Shown here: piece after piece, positions 1-12,456 of the stretch
Layout of the letters: every line of letters starts with the position of its first letter
How positions within the stretch are numbered: the stretch's first letter is position 1
Origin: Candidatus Polarisedimenticolaceae bacterium
GTDB lineage: Bacteria; Pseudomonadota; Gammaproteobacteria; Chromatiales; Chromatiaceae
Length of the DNA stretch: 64,000 nucleotides
Direction of reading: 5' to 3'
NCBI GenBank assembly: GCA_021648685.1
Contig: JAKISI010000007.1
Coordinates: 1 to 64,000 of the forward strand
The notes under the pieces: generated by a model
What the model saw: only the letters and a program-made list of their open reading frames with translations
Database searches by the model: none
What the model was told of the DNA's origin: nothing
Translations under genes and position numbers: made by a program

Positions 1-1
1 G

Positions 2-49
2 CCGAAGCCAAGTACGGATTTTAAAATGGAAGTAGAGCCGGATGAATAA
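2..49 (+). CDS. C-terminal end of an unidentified protein, cut by the window edge
   Basis: Reading from base 2 gives 15 open codons ending in MEVEPDE and a TAA at 47-49; the other two forward frames are stopped. The tail is too short to assign. Hairpins of an IS200/IS605-like style follow directly, so a TnpB-type transposon protein is one possibility, but that is inference from context only. Confidence 0.25.
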   Translation, partial: PKPSTDFKMEVEPDE

Positions 50-50
50 A

Positions 51-117
51 CGGGGCTATCCGCCCCGTATCCGGACTTTCAGTCCGAAAATCTAACCCAC
101 CGGTCTTTAGCCGGTGG
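51..117. repeat. Three tandem hairpins, possible IS200/IS605-type right end
   Basis: Three perfect stems lie in a row. They are CGGGGC/GCCCCG (51-56 with 62-67), CGGACT/AGTCCG (72-77 with 81-86) and CCACCGG/CCGGTGG (97-103 with 111-117, loop TCTTTAG). Short subterminal hairpins with a TTTAG-like loop after a transposon gene are typical of IS200/IS605 ends. The same structures could also act as a terminator for the upstream frame. There is no run of T after the last stem. Confidence 0.4.
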
Positions 118-172
118 TTGTTGAGTTAAGAGGGTATGCTCGCTCCCGGCCATGAGAAGATATACCGCAGAT

Positions 173-925
173 ATGACCCAACCCGATTTTCAGCAACGGC
201 TGCATGAGTGGTTGCAACAATCCCCAGGGCAGGTGCTACTGGAGCAGGAGCAGCAGTGTCTTGAGCAGATATTCTCTGAGCTGTTTGGGCATCATCTCGT
301 GCAACTGGGGGGCGGGGGCTTTGATTTTGACCTCTCGGGGGTGAGCCGCTTTCGCGCTCACCTGGTGCTGGATGCCTGCATGCCGACGCAGTCGCTGGTG
401 GCGCATGTGCGGGCCGATCCCCTGGAGTTGCCCATACTGTCTGCGACGGTTGATGCTGTTTTGATGCCGCACACGCTTGATTTTTCTGCCGATCCCCACC
501 GCATTTTGCGAGAGGTGGAGCGCATCCTGATCCCCGAGGGGCGCGTGGTGATCCTCGGATTTAATCCGCTGAGCCTCTGGGGCCTCTGGCGGCTGTTCAA
601 GCGGTCGTCAACGGCTATCCCCTGGCAGGGCCATTTTCTGGGGGCAGGGCGCATCAGTGACTGGCTCTCGCTGCTGGGATTTGATCTGGAGATAACGCGG
701 CAGCTGATGTTTCGGCCGCCGCTGCGGGGGCAGGGGATGATGGCGCGACTGGAGCGGATGGAGCGTATCGGCCAGCGGTTTTGGCCACGGCTCTCTTCGG
801 TCTATGTGATGCAGGCGGTCAAGCGGGTCTCGACCATGACGATGGTAGGGCCGATCTGGCAGCGGAAGGCCAGTCTGCTGGGGGGGCGAATTATAGAACC
901 AACAACGAGAGAATCGAATGAGTAA
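173..925 (+). CDS. Class I SAM-dependent methyltransferase (YafS-like)
   Basis: This is a 250-residue class I SAM-dependent methyltransferase of the Methyltransf_11 type. It has no TM segment, so it is probably cytoplasmic. A beta strand with a glycine patch (LVQLGGGG, residues 42-49) precedes the acidic and hydrophobic strands of the fold, then a late strand reading [10 protein letters not shown]. It sits directly upstream of rnhA and its stop overlaps the rnhA start, the arrangement of yafS in enterobacteria. The substrate is not known from sequence. I chose ATG 173 because the protein then starts like its relatives; ATG 152 is in frame and would add seven residues. Confidence 0.8.
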   Translation: MTQPDFQQRLHEWLQQSPGQVLLEQEQQCLEQIFSELFGHHLVQLGGGGFDFDLSGVSRFRAHLVLDACMPTQSLVAHVRADPLELPILSATVDAVLMPHTLDFSADPHRILREVERILIPEGRVVILGFNPLSLWGLWRLFKRSSTAIPWQGHFLGAGRISDWLSLLGFDLEITRQLMFRPPLRGQGMMARLERMERIGQRFWPRLSSVYVMQAVKRVSTMTMVGPIWQRKASLLGGRIIEPTTRESNE

Positions 926-1370
926 AAGGGTAGAGATATACACAGATGGTGCCTGCAAGGGCAATCCCGGGCCTGGTGGCTGGGGGGCGCTGCTGCGCTA
1001 TAACGATACTGAAAAGCAGCTCTATGGTGGCGAGGCGGATACCACCAATAACCGCATGGAGCTGTCGGCGGTCATCTTTGCGCTCAAGGCGCTGGAGCAG
1101 GGCTGTGAGGTACACATTACGACCGACTCGCAATATGTAAAAAACGGCATTACACAGTGGATCAGCAACTGGAAACGCAAAGGCTGGATGACGGCGAGCC
1201 GCAAGCCGGTAAAGAATAAGGACCTCTGGCAGCAGCTGGATGCCGAGGTGGCCAGACACCGCGTCGAGTGGGCCTGGGTCAAAGGCCATAGCGGACACCC
1301 GGAGAATGAGCTGGCCGATGAGTTGGCCAACCGGGGGATTGAAACAATAGGCCGTTCGCAGGGGAGGTGA
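918..1370 (+). CDS. rnhA: Ribonuclease HI
   Basis: RNase HI cleaves the RNA strand of RNA-DNA hybrids, removing R-loops and primers. The 150-residue length is normal. The four catalytic acidic residues fall at the same numbers as in E. coli: D10 ([16 protein letters not shown]), E48 (RMEL), D70 (TTDSQYV) and D134 (ELADELA); H124 is also present. The ATG at 918 overlaps the end of the methyltransferase gene, so the two are translationally coupled. dnaQ follows after 6 bp on the same strand, unlike the divergent E. coli arrangement. Confidence 0.97.
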   Translation: MSKRVEIYTDGACKGNPGPGGWGALLRYNDTEKQLYGGEADTTNNRMELSAVIFALKALEQGCEVHITTDSQYVKNGITQWISNWKRKGWMTASRKPVKNKDLWQQLDAEVARHRVEWAWVKGHSGHPENELADELANRGIETIGRSQGR

Positions 1371-1376
1371 TTACAG

Positions 1377-2105
1377 ATGCGTCAGATCGTACTGGATACA
1401 GAGACCACTGGACTGGAGCCAAAGCAGGGGCATCGAATCATTGAGATCGGCTGCGTAGAGCTTATCGACCGCAGGCTGACCGGCAACAATTTTCATCAAT
1501 ACCTGCAACCCGACCGTGAGATTGATGATGCGGCGGTTGAGGTGCATGGGATCACCACCGAGTTTCTGGCAGACAAGCCGAGATTTGAGGATGTGGCGGA
1601 TGATTTTATCCGCTATGTCGATGGTGCCGAGCTGATCATCCATAATGCCCCGTTTGATGTGGGCTTTCTCAACGCCGAGCTGAAGCGGGCTGGCCGGGAA
1701 GAGGGGGCAATGGAGTCGCTCTGCAAGATTACCGATACCCTGGTTATGGCCAGAAAAAAGCATCCGGGACAGCGCAACAGCCTGGATGCACTCTGCCGGC
1801 GCTATGAGATAGACAACAGCCAGCGGCAGCTACACGGCGCCCTGCTCGATTCTGAGATTCTGGCGGATCTCTATCTGGTGATGACAGGCGGGCAGGCGGC
1901 TCTCTCGTTTGGCGGCCTGTCGGAAGAGGATGGTGGGTCAGGTGGCGGCGTGGCCATCAGGCGCCTCGCCACAGGGCGCAGGCCGCTTGTGGTCATTCGG
2001 GCAACGGAGTCAGAGTGCCGGGCGCACGAGCTGCATCTGGATGTGCTGGACAAGGCCTGTGGCCAACCCTGTGTCTGGAGGCGGGTTGAGGCAGAGGGTG
2101 AATGA
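1377..2105 (+). CDS. dnaQ: DNA polymerase III epsilon subunit, 3'-5' proofreading exonuclease
   Basis: This is the proofreading subunit of the replicative polymerase. It shows the three exonuclease motifs of the DEDDh family: ExoI LDTETTG (D7, E9), ExoII HNAPFDVGFLN (D94), and ExoIII HGALLD (H153, D158). The C-terminal tail after residue 180 would carry the part that binds the alpha subunit. The length of 242 residues is close to E. coli (243). A strong GGGGAGG ribosome site lies just before ATG 1377. It is probably cotranscribed with rnhA. Confidence 0.96.
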   Translation: MRQIVLDTETTGLEPKQGHRIIEIGCVELIDRRLTGNNFHQYLQPDREIDDAAVEVHGITTEFLADKPRFEDVADDFIRYVDGAELIIHNAPFDVGFLNAELKRAGREEGAMESLCKITDTLVMARKKHPGQRNSLDALCRRYEIDNSQRQLHGALLDSEILADLYLVMTGGQAALSFGGLSEEDGGSGGGVAIRRLATGRRPLVVIRATESECRAHELHLDVLDKACGQPCVWRRVEAEGE

Positions 2106-2226
2106 TCTCAAGATGCAGCATGGCTGCCATAAAAAAAGACATTTATTTTCAATAAGTTAGCCTGGCAGGCTGGGGGGTGATTTGATCTTGGCAACCCGTC
2201 CAAAGTGATCCTGGTGATTGTTCTAA

Positions 2227-4748
<2,522 letters not shown>

Positions 4749-4807
4749 CTATTCATCTCACCCCAAAGCAGCTACAGGTTTAAGTCTTTAAATTTATAAC
4801 GAGTTAG

Positions 4808-6094
<1,287 letters not shown>

Positions 6095-6122
6095 CAATGA
6101 CTATAGATAAGGGCTCTGACAG

Positions 6123-6425
6123 GTGCGAAAAATTATTGGGGTTCTTATTGTGCTGCTGCTGCTGTTGCAGTATCGGCTGTGGGTGGGCGAGGGCAGCCTG
6201 GCCGAGGTAAACAACCTCAAGCAGGAGATTGCCACGCAGCAGCAAGAGTTGGCACAACTGCGTCAGCGAAACCGTGCCTTGATGGCTGAGGTGCAGGATC
6301 TCAAACAGGGGCTTACCGCAGTGGAAGAGCGCGCCCGCAGCGAGCTGGGGATGATTCGCAAAGGTGAAACCTTCTACCAGATCATCGAGCCGGAAGAGCA
6401 ATCAAAAGAGCAACGTGAGCAATAG
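6123..6425 (+). CDS. ftsB: Cell division protein FtsB
   Basis: FtsB is a small bitopic protein that joins FtsL and FtsQ in the divisome. The 100 residues begin with one membrane helix (about residues 4-20, IIGVLIVLLLLLQYRLWVG), then a leucine and glutamine rich coiled coil (about 27-65), then the ERARSELGMI segment typical of FtsB. The start is GTG 6123 preceded by GACAGG. The order eno-ftsB-ispD is the usual gammaproteobacterial one. Confidence 0.94.
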   Translation: MRKIIGVLIVLLLLLQYRLWVGEGSLAEVNNLKQEIATQQQELAQLRQRNRALMAEVQDLKQGLTAVEERARSELGMIRKGETFYQIIEPEEQSKEQREQ

Positions 6426-7107
6426 CAAAACCTATTGGGCGGTGGTGCCTGCGGCGGGCGTGGGGCGGCGCATGGGCAGCGACATCCCCAAACAGTACCT
6501 TCTGCTCAACGGCCGGCGGGTCATCGAACATACGCTGCAACGACTGCTGAACCATCCGCAGATCAGGCAGACGCTGGTGGCGCTCTCGCCTGATGATGAG
6601 TGGTGGCTGGATACCGACTATGCCAACCATGCCGATGTGATCCGCGTGGATGGTGGCGCTGAACGCTGTTACTCCGTGCTTAATGCGCTGAACCGACTGA
6701 GTGAGATGGCCGCAGAGGATGACTGGGTTTTGGTGCATGACGCCGCCCGTCCCTGTCTGCGTAGCAGCGATGTTGATGCGCTGATTGAACAGCTGAATAA
6801 CCACCCGGTAGGGGGCATCCTGGGGATGCCGGTCAGAGATACCATGAAGCGTACCGATGAGTCAGGGAAGATTGCAGAGACGGTCTGCCGAGAGGGGCTC
6901 TGGCACGCCTTTACACCGCAGATGTTTCGTTTGGGTCTGTTGCGCAGTGCACTGTTGCAAGCATTGGAGCAGGGCCTGCGGGTGACGGATGAGGCCAGTG
7001 CGGTGGAGTTGGCCGGGTATTCACCCAGGCTGATAGAGGGGCACCCGGACAATATCAAAATCACGCGGCCAGAGGATCTGGCACTGGCTGCGTTCTACCT
7101 CCAGTAG
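6415..7107 (+). CDS. ispD: 2-C-methyl-D-erythritol 4-phosphate cytidylyltransferase
   Basis: IspD activates MEP with CTP in the non-mevalonate isoprenoid pathway. The nucleotide-binding start reads VPAAGVGRRMGSDIPKQYL, and VLVHDAARP and VTDEASAVE follow in the expected order. GTG 6415 gives 230 residues and starts just before the conserved strand; an upstream in-frame ATG at 6364 would add 17 residues of ftsB-overlapping, low-quality sequence. With the GTG, the gene overlaps ftsB by 11 bp. ispF is not next to it; the next gene is on the other strand. Confidence 0.95.
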   Translation: MSNSKTYWAVVPAAGVGRRMGSDIPKQYLLLNGRRVIEHTLQRLLNHPQIRQTLVALSPDDEWWLDTDYANHADVIRVDGGAERCYSVLNALNRLSEMAAEDDWVLVHDAARPCLRSSDVDALIEQLNNHPVGGILGMPVRDTMKRTDESGKIAETVCREGLWHAFTPQMFRLGLLRSALLQALEQGLRVTDEASAVELAGYSPRLIEGHPDNIKITRPEDLALAAFYLQ

Positions 7108-7132
7108 ACTGCGGGTTAATGCAGCAGCAAAA

Positions 7133-7627
7133 CTATTGAGGGAAAAACCTTATTTGCCCGGTGAAATCTCCATTTTCATCGACTTCAAAGTCGTGGCAAA
7201 GGAAGCATGCGAGCGCGCTCTCTGGAATGGCTCCCGAGTTTTGCAGCAACTTTATTCGGGCGTGATGCCTGTCTGGCCAGAAAGTGGCGTTGCCATGGCA
7301 TTTGATGCAATCCCTTTCGGCTGTGATATCTATGCCATAGTCGGTCATGGTGGATGTGTGGCAGGTCATGCAGTCATAGAGGCCATCGCTGTCTGTTTCT
7401 GCGTTGGGAGCGGCCGAGCCCTCTATCTCGGTATTATGCAGAAGGTGGTGGGTGTCGGAGTTGGAATTTTTCAGGAACAGCTGTTTCCGGTGGTTATCAT
7501 GGCAGGCTCGACAGTTTTTTATCGCCCCTTCGGGATCCAGGTTGTAATCCGTAAAAGCAAAAACGCCCGTTGGAATCATCAGCCCGATCAGCAGCAGTGT
7601 TAAAACAAGGGTTTGGTTTTTATTCAT
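7133..7627 (-). CDS. Secreted tetraheme cytochrome c
   Basis: The 164-residue protein has a signal peptide (basic MNKNQ, hydrophobic core to about residue 22, likely cut after VFA) and four CXXCH heme-binding motifs: CRACH 39-43, CMTCH 86-90, CIKCH 107-111 and CFLCH 141-145. Extra histidines (HH at 60-61, H64, HH at 121-122) could be distal heme ligands. It is therefore a periplasmic electron carrier. I do not recognise a named family and cannot give a redox partner. It lies 31 bp after yggT and looks like the last gene of the yggS-proC-yggT operon. Confidence 0.88.
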   Translation of the reverse strand: MNKNQTLVLTLLLIGLMIPTGVFAFTDYNLDPEGAIKNCRACHDNHRKQLFLKNSNSDTHHLLHNTEIEGSAAPNAETDSDGLYDCMTCHTSTMTDYGIDITAERDCIKCHGNATFWPDRHHARIKLLQNSGAIPESALACFLCHDFEVDENGDFTGQIRFFPQ

Positions 7628-7658
7628 TTTATTATGCCCTTATTGTTGTTAATAGTGG

Positions 7659-8240
7659 TTAATGGAACGGGCTGCCCGTGAGCATCAACAGGGGTGGCAG
7701 CAGAAGCATCTTGAGCAGATAGAGCCCCAGAATAACCAGCATCGGCGAGAGATCCAGCCCGGAGATGGGCGGGATGATCCGGCGCGCCGGGCGCATGATC
7801 GGGTCGGTAAGGCTGTTGATAACGCCTATGATGGGGTTGTATGTGCCAGGGTTGATCCAGCTGATGATGACCTGAATCAGGATGGCAAAGAGGAAGACAT
7901 TGATAGCCAGGTCAACAAGCTGAGGTATTGCCCAGAGCATGGGGCCGATGGGGTTGAAAATGCCGCTTGCGATCAGAATAACCAGCATCAGCTCCAGGGT
8001 TTTAAGCAGCCACATCAAGACGATGGCGGAAAAATCCAGCCCGCCAAGCCCAGGAATAACACGGCGCAGAGGGCGTAGAGCGGGCGTTGTGACCTTGACG
8101 ATGAACTGCGATAGCGGGTTGTAGAAATCAGCTTTGGCCCACTGCAGAAGAAAGCGCAGCATAACCACCAGGATGTATAGCCCGAATAGTGTCTGGATGA
8201 GAAAGACCAGCGGATTGGTAAGGTAGCTGCTGTCCATCAT
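7659..8240 (-). CDS. yggT: YggT family integral membrane protein
   Basis: The 193-residue protein holds two copies of the YggT unit. Each has a hydrophobic hairpin and a PLRRVIPGLGGLD-like or PARRIIPPISGLD-like motif (about residues 57-69 and 150-162), with four or more membrane segments. YggT proteins are linked to osmotic tolerance in E. coli and to division-related processes in other bacteria; no enzyme activity is known. Its ATG overlaps the proC stop, so the two are coupled. Confidence 0.92.
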   Translation of the reverse strand: MMDSSYLTNPLVFLIQTLFGLYILVVMLRFLLQWAKADFYNPLSQFIVKVTTPALRPLRRVIPGLGGLDFSAIVLMWLLKTLELMLVILIASGIFNPIGPMLWAIPQLVDLAINVFLFAILIQVIISWINPGTYNPIIGVINSLTDPIMRPARRIIPPISGLDLSPMLVILGLYLLKMLLLPPLLMLTGSPFH

Positions 8241-9064
8241 GAATCCTTTAGCATCTCTGATAACTCTATGGATCGGTCGCGGGCGTCGGTCAGCGCCTGT
8301 TTGAACAGTGGCAGAAGATCACCCTTATTCAAGGTCTGTAGTGCGGACTCGGTTGTGCCGCCGGGCGAGGTGACGCGCTGCCGCAGCATGGCGGGGCTCT
8401 CTGTGCTCTCCATGGCCATCTTGGCTGCACCCAGGGCGGTCTGCAAGGTGAGCAGTCTGGCAGTATCGGCAGGGATGCCCAGTTCGATGCCTGCAGTCTC
8501 CATCGCCTCCATCACCAGAAAGAAGTAAGCCGGGCCGCTGCCGGAGAGGGCGGTAACGGCATCCATCAACTCTTCACTGTCTACCCAGCGGGTCAGCCCA
8601 ACCGCACGCATGATGGATTCGGCCAGATCCCGTTGTGCGGTGGAAACCTGTGGGCTGGCGTGCAGCACAATGGCTCCGGTCTGGATCATGGCAGGGGTGT
8701 TGGGCATGGTGCGCACTAAAGAGAGATTGCCCCCCAGCCAGCCTTGCAGATCGGCCTCCCGGATGCCGGCGGCAACGGAGATCACCAGTGGCTTTGTCTG
8801 CTGTAACGTGCTGGCCAGCGAGTGTGCAGCAGACTGCATGGCCTGTGGTTTGACCGCCAGTATTACGATCTCTGCATTGGCGGCAGCCTGGGCATTTTCC
8901 GGTGTGGATTTGATTCCGAAATGGGCTGCCAGTGATGCCAGTTTCTCGGCATCAGGGTCGCTGACCGATATCTGCCGTGGGTCGTAACCACCGTTGACCA
9001 GGCCGCTGATTAGGCTGGCGGCCATATTGCCGCCACCGATAAATGCTAGGGTTTTTGTTCTCAT
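8237..9064 (-). CDS. proC: Pyrroline-5-carboxylate reductase
   Basis: ProC carries out the last step of proline synthesis, reducing pyrroline-5-carboxylate with NAD(P)H. The 275-residue protein starts with the dinucleotide fold AFIGGGNMAASLISGL and carries the C-terminal signature region GSGPAYFFLVMEAM and TSPGGTTESAL. ATG 9064 puts the glycine-rich loop at the usual distance from the N-terminus; the frame stays open upstream to 9241 but that part overlaps yggS and is not conserved-looking. Confidence 0.97.
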   Translation of the reverse strand: MRTKTLAFIGGGNMAASLISGLVNGGYDPRQISVSDPDAEKLASLAAHFGIKSTPENAQAAANAEIVILAVKPQAMQSAAHSLASTLQQTKPLVISVAAGIREADLQGWLGGNLSLVRTMPNTPAMIQTGAIVLHASPQVSTAQRDLAESIMRAVGLTRWVDSEELMDAVTALSGSGPAYFFLVMEAMETAGIELGIPADTARLLTLQTALGAAKMAMESTESPAMLRQRVTSPGGTTESALQTLNKGDLLPLFKQALTDARDRSIELSEMLKDS

Positions 9065-9128
9065 AATGGGTTGGGTGCTGTGGGTTATGGTCTCTGATTC
9101 TAACGTATTTTCAATGCAGGCATAGCGC

Positions 9129-9821
9129 CTATTTCCTGTGGTTTCGGGGGCCAAAAATGGCGGTGCCAATCCGCACGATGGTGGCTCCTTCGGCAATTGC
9201 TGCCTCAAGGTCACCTGACATGCCCATGGATAGGGTATCAAGTGGCAGCGTATCGGTTTTAATCTGGTCGCGCAGCTCCCGCAACGCCTGGAAGGGTTGG
9301 CGCTGCTGCAGTAATGTTTCAGCGGGGGCAGGGAGCGTCATCAGCCCTTTAAGATGCAGCCTGGGCAGTGCATGGATCAGGCCTGCCAGCTCGGCGGCCT
9401 CTGCCGGGGTGATGCCTGCCTTTGATTGCTCGTTGGACAGATTGATCTGCAGGCAGACGTTTAAGGGCGGCAGCTTATCAGGGCGCTGGTCATTGAGGCG
9501 CTGTGCGTGCTTGAAGCTGCACAGCCCATGCACCCAGTCAAAATGTGTGGCAATGATCTTTGTCTTGTTGCTCTGGATGCGCCCAATGAAGTGCCATTCT
9601 GCCTGGGCGTCTGCAAGCTGCTGGATCTTCTCTGCCGCTTCTTGCAGGTAGTTTTCGCCAAAGCTGTGTTGGCCTGCCTCAATAGCGGATCGGATATCTT
9701 CGGCCGGGCGGGTCTTGCTGACCGCCAGCAGCTGTATGCTATGGTTCGGGCGGCCATATTTCGTGGCTGCACTGCGTATGCACTGCCGGACATCGTCTAA
9801 TCGAGTTGCAATGGTGTTCAT
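9129..9821 (-). CDS. yggS: YggS/PLPBP pyridoxal phosphate homeostasis protein
   Basis: YggS binds PLP without known catalysis and keeps vitamin B6 and amino-acid pools balanced. The 230 residues show the PLP lysine K36 in LLAVSKTRP, SFGENYLQEA, WHFIGRIQSNK, and the phosphate-binding end SMGMSGDLEAAI with VRIGTAIFG. It heads the minus-strand group yggS-proC-yggT-cytochrome and diverges from pilT, as in Pseudomonas and relatives. Confidence 0.96.
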   Translation of the reverse strand: MNTIATRLDDVRQCIRSAATKYGRPNHSIQLLAVSKTRPAEDIRSAIEAGQHSFGENYLQEAAEKIQQLADAQAEWHFIGRIQSNKTKIIATHFDWVHGLCSFKHAQRLNDQRPDKLPPLNVCLQINLSNEQSKAGITPAEAAELAGLIHALPRLHLKGLMTLPAPAETLLQQRQPFQALRELRDQIKTDTLPLDTLSMGMSGDLEAAIAEGATIVRIGTAIFGPRNHRK

Positions 9822-10012
9822 GTCTGATAAAGGTTAGTTGTCTATACTGACGATATTAAAACAGATTGATGTGGTGTTTCTCATCCATTTGTTTGAAATA
9901 ATATGAAAAGCTGCATTATGGCTGGCCTATCCTGCCAGCCGGTGATGGTTACATATAGATAAAGGCCGCTGGAATTACTAATGGCGTGCGGCCCCTGATT
10001 TGGAGATGTTGT

Positions 10013-11050
10013 ATGGATATTGCCGAGTTGCTTGCGTTTAGTGTGAAACATGATGCATCAGATATGCATCTCTCTGCGGGGTTGCCTCCGATGATACGTG
10101 TGGATGGTGATATCCGCCGAATCAACATCCCCGCACTGGATCACAAGGCGGTGCACGGGCTTGTCTATGACATCATGAACGATAAGCAGAGAAAGGATTA
10201 TGAAGAGTTTCTGGAGACGGATTTCTCTTTCGAGATTCCCGGTCTGGCCCGGTTTCGTGTCAATGCGTTCAACCAGGATCGGGGTGCCAGTGCGGTATTC
10301 AGAACCATCCCCTCGAAGGTGCTGACGCTGGAGGAGCTGGGTGCACCAGAGTCATTTAAAGATATTATCAATGTGCCACGCGGGATGGTGCTGGTCACCG
10401 GACCGACGGGTTCGGGCAAGTCCACCACCCTGGCGGCGATGATCGATTATATCAATGACAATGATTATGGCCATATTCTGACCATTGAAGATCCCATCGA
10501 ATTTGTTCACCAAAGCAAGAAGTGTCTGATCAATCAGCGCGAAGTGCATCGAGATACGCTGGGGTTTTCAGAGGCGTTGCGCTCTGCACTGCGTGAAGAT
10601 CCAGACATCATTCTGGTGGGTGAGATGCGTGATCTTGAGACCATTCGTCTGGCCATGACAGCGGCAGAGACGGGGCATCTGGTTTTTGGCACGCTGCACA
10701 CCAGCTCGGCAGCCAAAACAGTGGATCGTATTGTGGATGTTTTTCCGGCTGCAGAAAAAAGCATGGTGCGCTCCATGCTGTCAGAGTCCCTGCGCGCGGT
10801 CATCTCACAGACGCTGCTGAAGAAGATTGGCGGCGGGCGTGTGGCAGCGCACGAGATCATGGTGGGCACCCCGGCGATCAGAAACCTGATTCGTGAAGAC
10901 AAGGTCGCGCAGATGTACTCGGCCATCCAGACGGGTCAGGCGGTAGGCATGCAGACACTGGATCAGAATCTGAAGGAGCTGGTGAGCCGCAAGGTCATTA
11001 GCCGTGCCGATGCCAAGGCGAAGGCGATGAATAAAGATGATTTTATGTGA
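10013..11050 (+). CDS. pilT: Type IV pilus retraction ATPase PilT
   Basis: PilT is the hexameric ATPase that drives pilus retraction and twitching. The 345 residues hold an N-terminal PAS-like domain, Walker A GPTGSGKST at 130-138, Asp-box IEDPIEFVH, Walker B-like ILVGEMRD, and the His box GHLVFGTLHT. The C-terminal AIRNLIRE motif needed for retraction in PilT is present, which separates it from PilU and PilB. I took ATG 10013, with GGAG 8 bp upstream, over an in-frame start at 9986. Confidence 0.95.
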   Translation: MDIAELLAFSVKHDASDMHLSAGLPPMIRVDGDIRRINIPALDHKAVHGLVYDIMNDKQRKDYEEFLETDFSFEIPGLARFRVNAFNQDRGASAVFRTIPSKVLTLEELGAPESFKDIINVPRGMVLVTGPTGSGKSTTLAAMIDYINDNDYGHILTIEDPIEFVHQSKKCLINQREVHRDTLGFSEALRSALREDPDIILVGEMRDLETIRLAMTAAETGHLVFGTLHTSSAAKTVDRIVDVFPAAEKSMVRSMLSESLRAVISQTLLKKIGGGRVAAHEIMVGTPAIRNLIREDKVAQMYSAIQTGQAVGMQTLDQNLKELVSRKVISRADAKAKAMNKDDFM

Positions 11051-11115
11051 TCTATTGCTCTGTCATTTCAAGTACCATAGCGCCGGTTGTTAATCTGATC
11101 TTTGGAGTCTGATGT

Positions 11116-12450
11116 ATGAGCCGATCCCGGCGCAGAAAAAAGTTGCCTGTTGAGCCGGTAGCGGCAACGATTGAATCACTGAATCATGATGGTCGAGGTG
11201 TCACCCATATAGAGGGCAAGGCGGTATTTATTCATGGTGCCCTGCCGGGTGAGGAGGTGATGTTTACCTACACCAGAAAGAGCCGTAAATTTGATGAAGG
11301 GCAGGTGGTGGAGGTGATCACGTCCTCACCAGAACGTGTTGAGCCGGCCTGCCCCCATTTTGGTATCTGCGGCGGTTGCAGTCTGCAACATCAGGAGAGC
11401 CAGGCGCAGCTGCGGCATAAACAGCAAATCCTGATGGATGCCTTGAAGCATATCGGCAAGGTGCAACCGGCTGAGATTATCCCGCCACTGGCGCTGGATG
11501 ATCATTGGGGCTATCGGCGCAAAGCCCGGATCGGTGTCAAATATGTGGCCAAGAAGGGACGGGTGCTGGTGGGGTTTCGTGAGCGTGGCTCCAGCTTTAT
11601 TGCAGATCTCTCCAGCTGCAGGGTGCTGCACCCAAAGGTGGGCGAGTTGATCACCCCGTTGTCGGCGTTGATTGATGGCTTCTCCATCCGTGACAAACTG
11701 CCTCAGATTGAGATGGCGATGGGTGATGAGTGCTGTGTCCTGATCTTTCGCATGCTAGCGCCTCCCAGTGAGGAGGATCTGGTCAGGCTGCGTGACTTTG
11801 GCGAGCAGTATGATATTCATGTTTATCTGCAAGAGGGCGGGCCGGAGAGCGTTCGGCCGTTATCAGAGACAGCGGCGGATCTGACCTATGCGCTGCCAGA
11901 GTTTGGTATAGAGTTCCATTTTTTGCCAACCGATTTCACCCAGGTCAACAGTGGCATTAACCGGCTGATGGTGCATCGTGCGGTTGAGATGCTGGCGTTA
12001 AAGCCGGATGATCAGGTGCTGGAGCTGTTCTGCGGCCTGGGCAATTTCACGCTACCTATGGCGCAGCGTGCCGCAGCGGTGGTTGCGGTTGAAGGCGATG
12101 CGGGTCTGATCACCCGGGCGCGGGAAAATGCAGGACGCAATGGCATTGAAAATGCCACCTTCCATACGGCCAATCTTTTTGAGCCACTCATCCATCAGCC
12201 CTGGCTGAAACAGTCCTTCAACAAGGCGCTGCTGGATCCGCCTCGCACAGGTGCCATTGAGATTTTGGAACATCTGCCCAAGCTGGGTGTACAGCAAATT
12301 CTCTATATCTCCTGTTACCCCGGCACCCTGGCGCGGGATGCGGGTGAACTGGTTCACACGCATGGCTACAGGTTAAAGAGCGCCGGGGTTATGGATATGT
12401 TTCCGCATACAGCGCATGTGGAGTCTATTGCGCTGTTTGAGAAGGATTAA
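11116..12450 (+). CDS. rlmD: 23S rRNA (uracil-1939-C5)-methyltransferase
   Basis: RlmD methylates U1939 of 23S rRNA. The 444-residue protein has an N-terminal TRAM domain, the 4Fe-4S cysteines in CPHFGICGGCSLQH plus the later SSCRVLHP, the SAM motif VLELFCGLGNFTLPMA and the catalytic cysteine C400 in ILYISCYPGT. Its stop is only 6 bp from the end of the convergent transaldolase gene, with no obvious terminator hairpin between. Confidence 0.96.
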   Translation: MSRSRRRKKLPVEPVAATIESLNHDGRGVTHIEGKAVFIHGALPGEEVMFTYTRKSRKFDEGQVVEVITSSPERVEPACPHFGICGGCSLQHQESQAQLRHKQQILMDALKHIGKVQPAEIIPPLALDDHWGYRRKARIGVKYVAKKGRVLVGFRERGSSFIADLSSCRVLHPKVGELITPLSALIDGFSIRDKLPQIEMAMGDECCVLIFRMLAPPSEEDLVRLRDFGEQYDIHVYLQEGGPESVRPLSETAADLTYALPEFGIEFHFLPTDFTQVNSGINRLMVHRAVEMLALKPDDQVLELFCGLGNFTLPMAQRAAAVVAVEGDAGLITRARENAGRNGIENATFHTANLFEPLIHQPWLKQSFNKALLDPPRTGAIEILEHLPKLGVQQILYISCYPGTLARDAGELVHTHGYRLKSAGVMDMFPHTAHVESIALFEKD

Positions 12451-12456
12451 TGAGCA

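Noticed and set aside
7136-7603. Open frame of 155 codons on the plus strand
   Set aside because: It lies antisense to the tetraheme cytochrome, whose signal peptide and four heme motifs mark the real gene.
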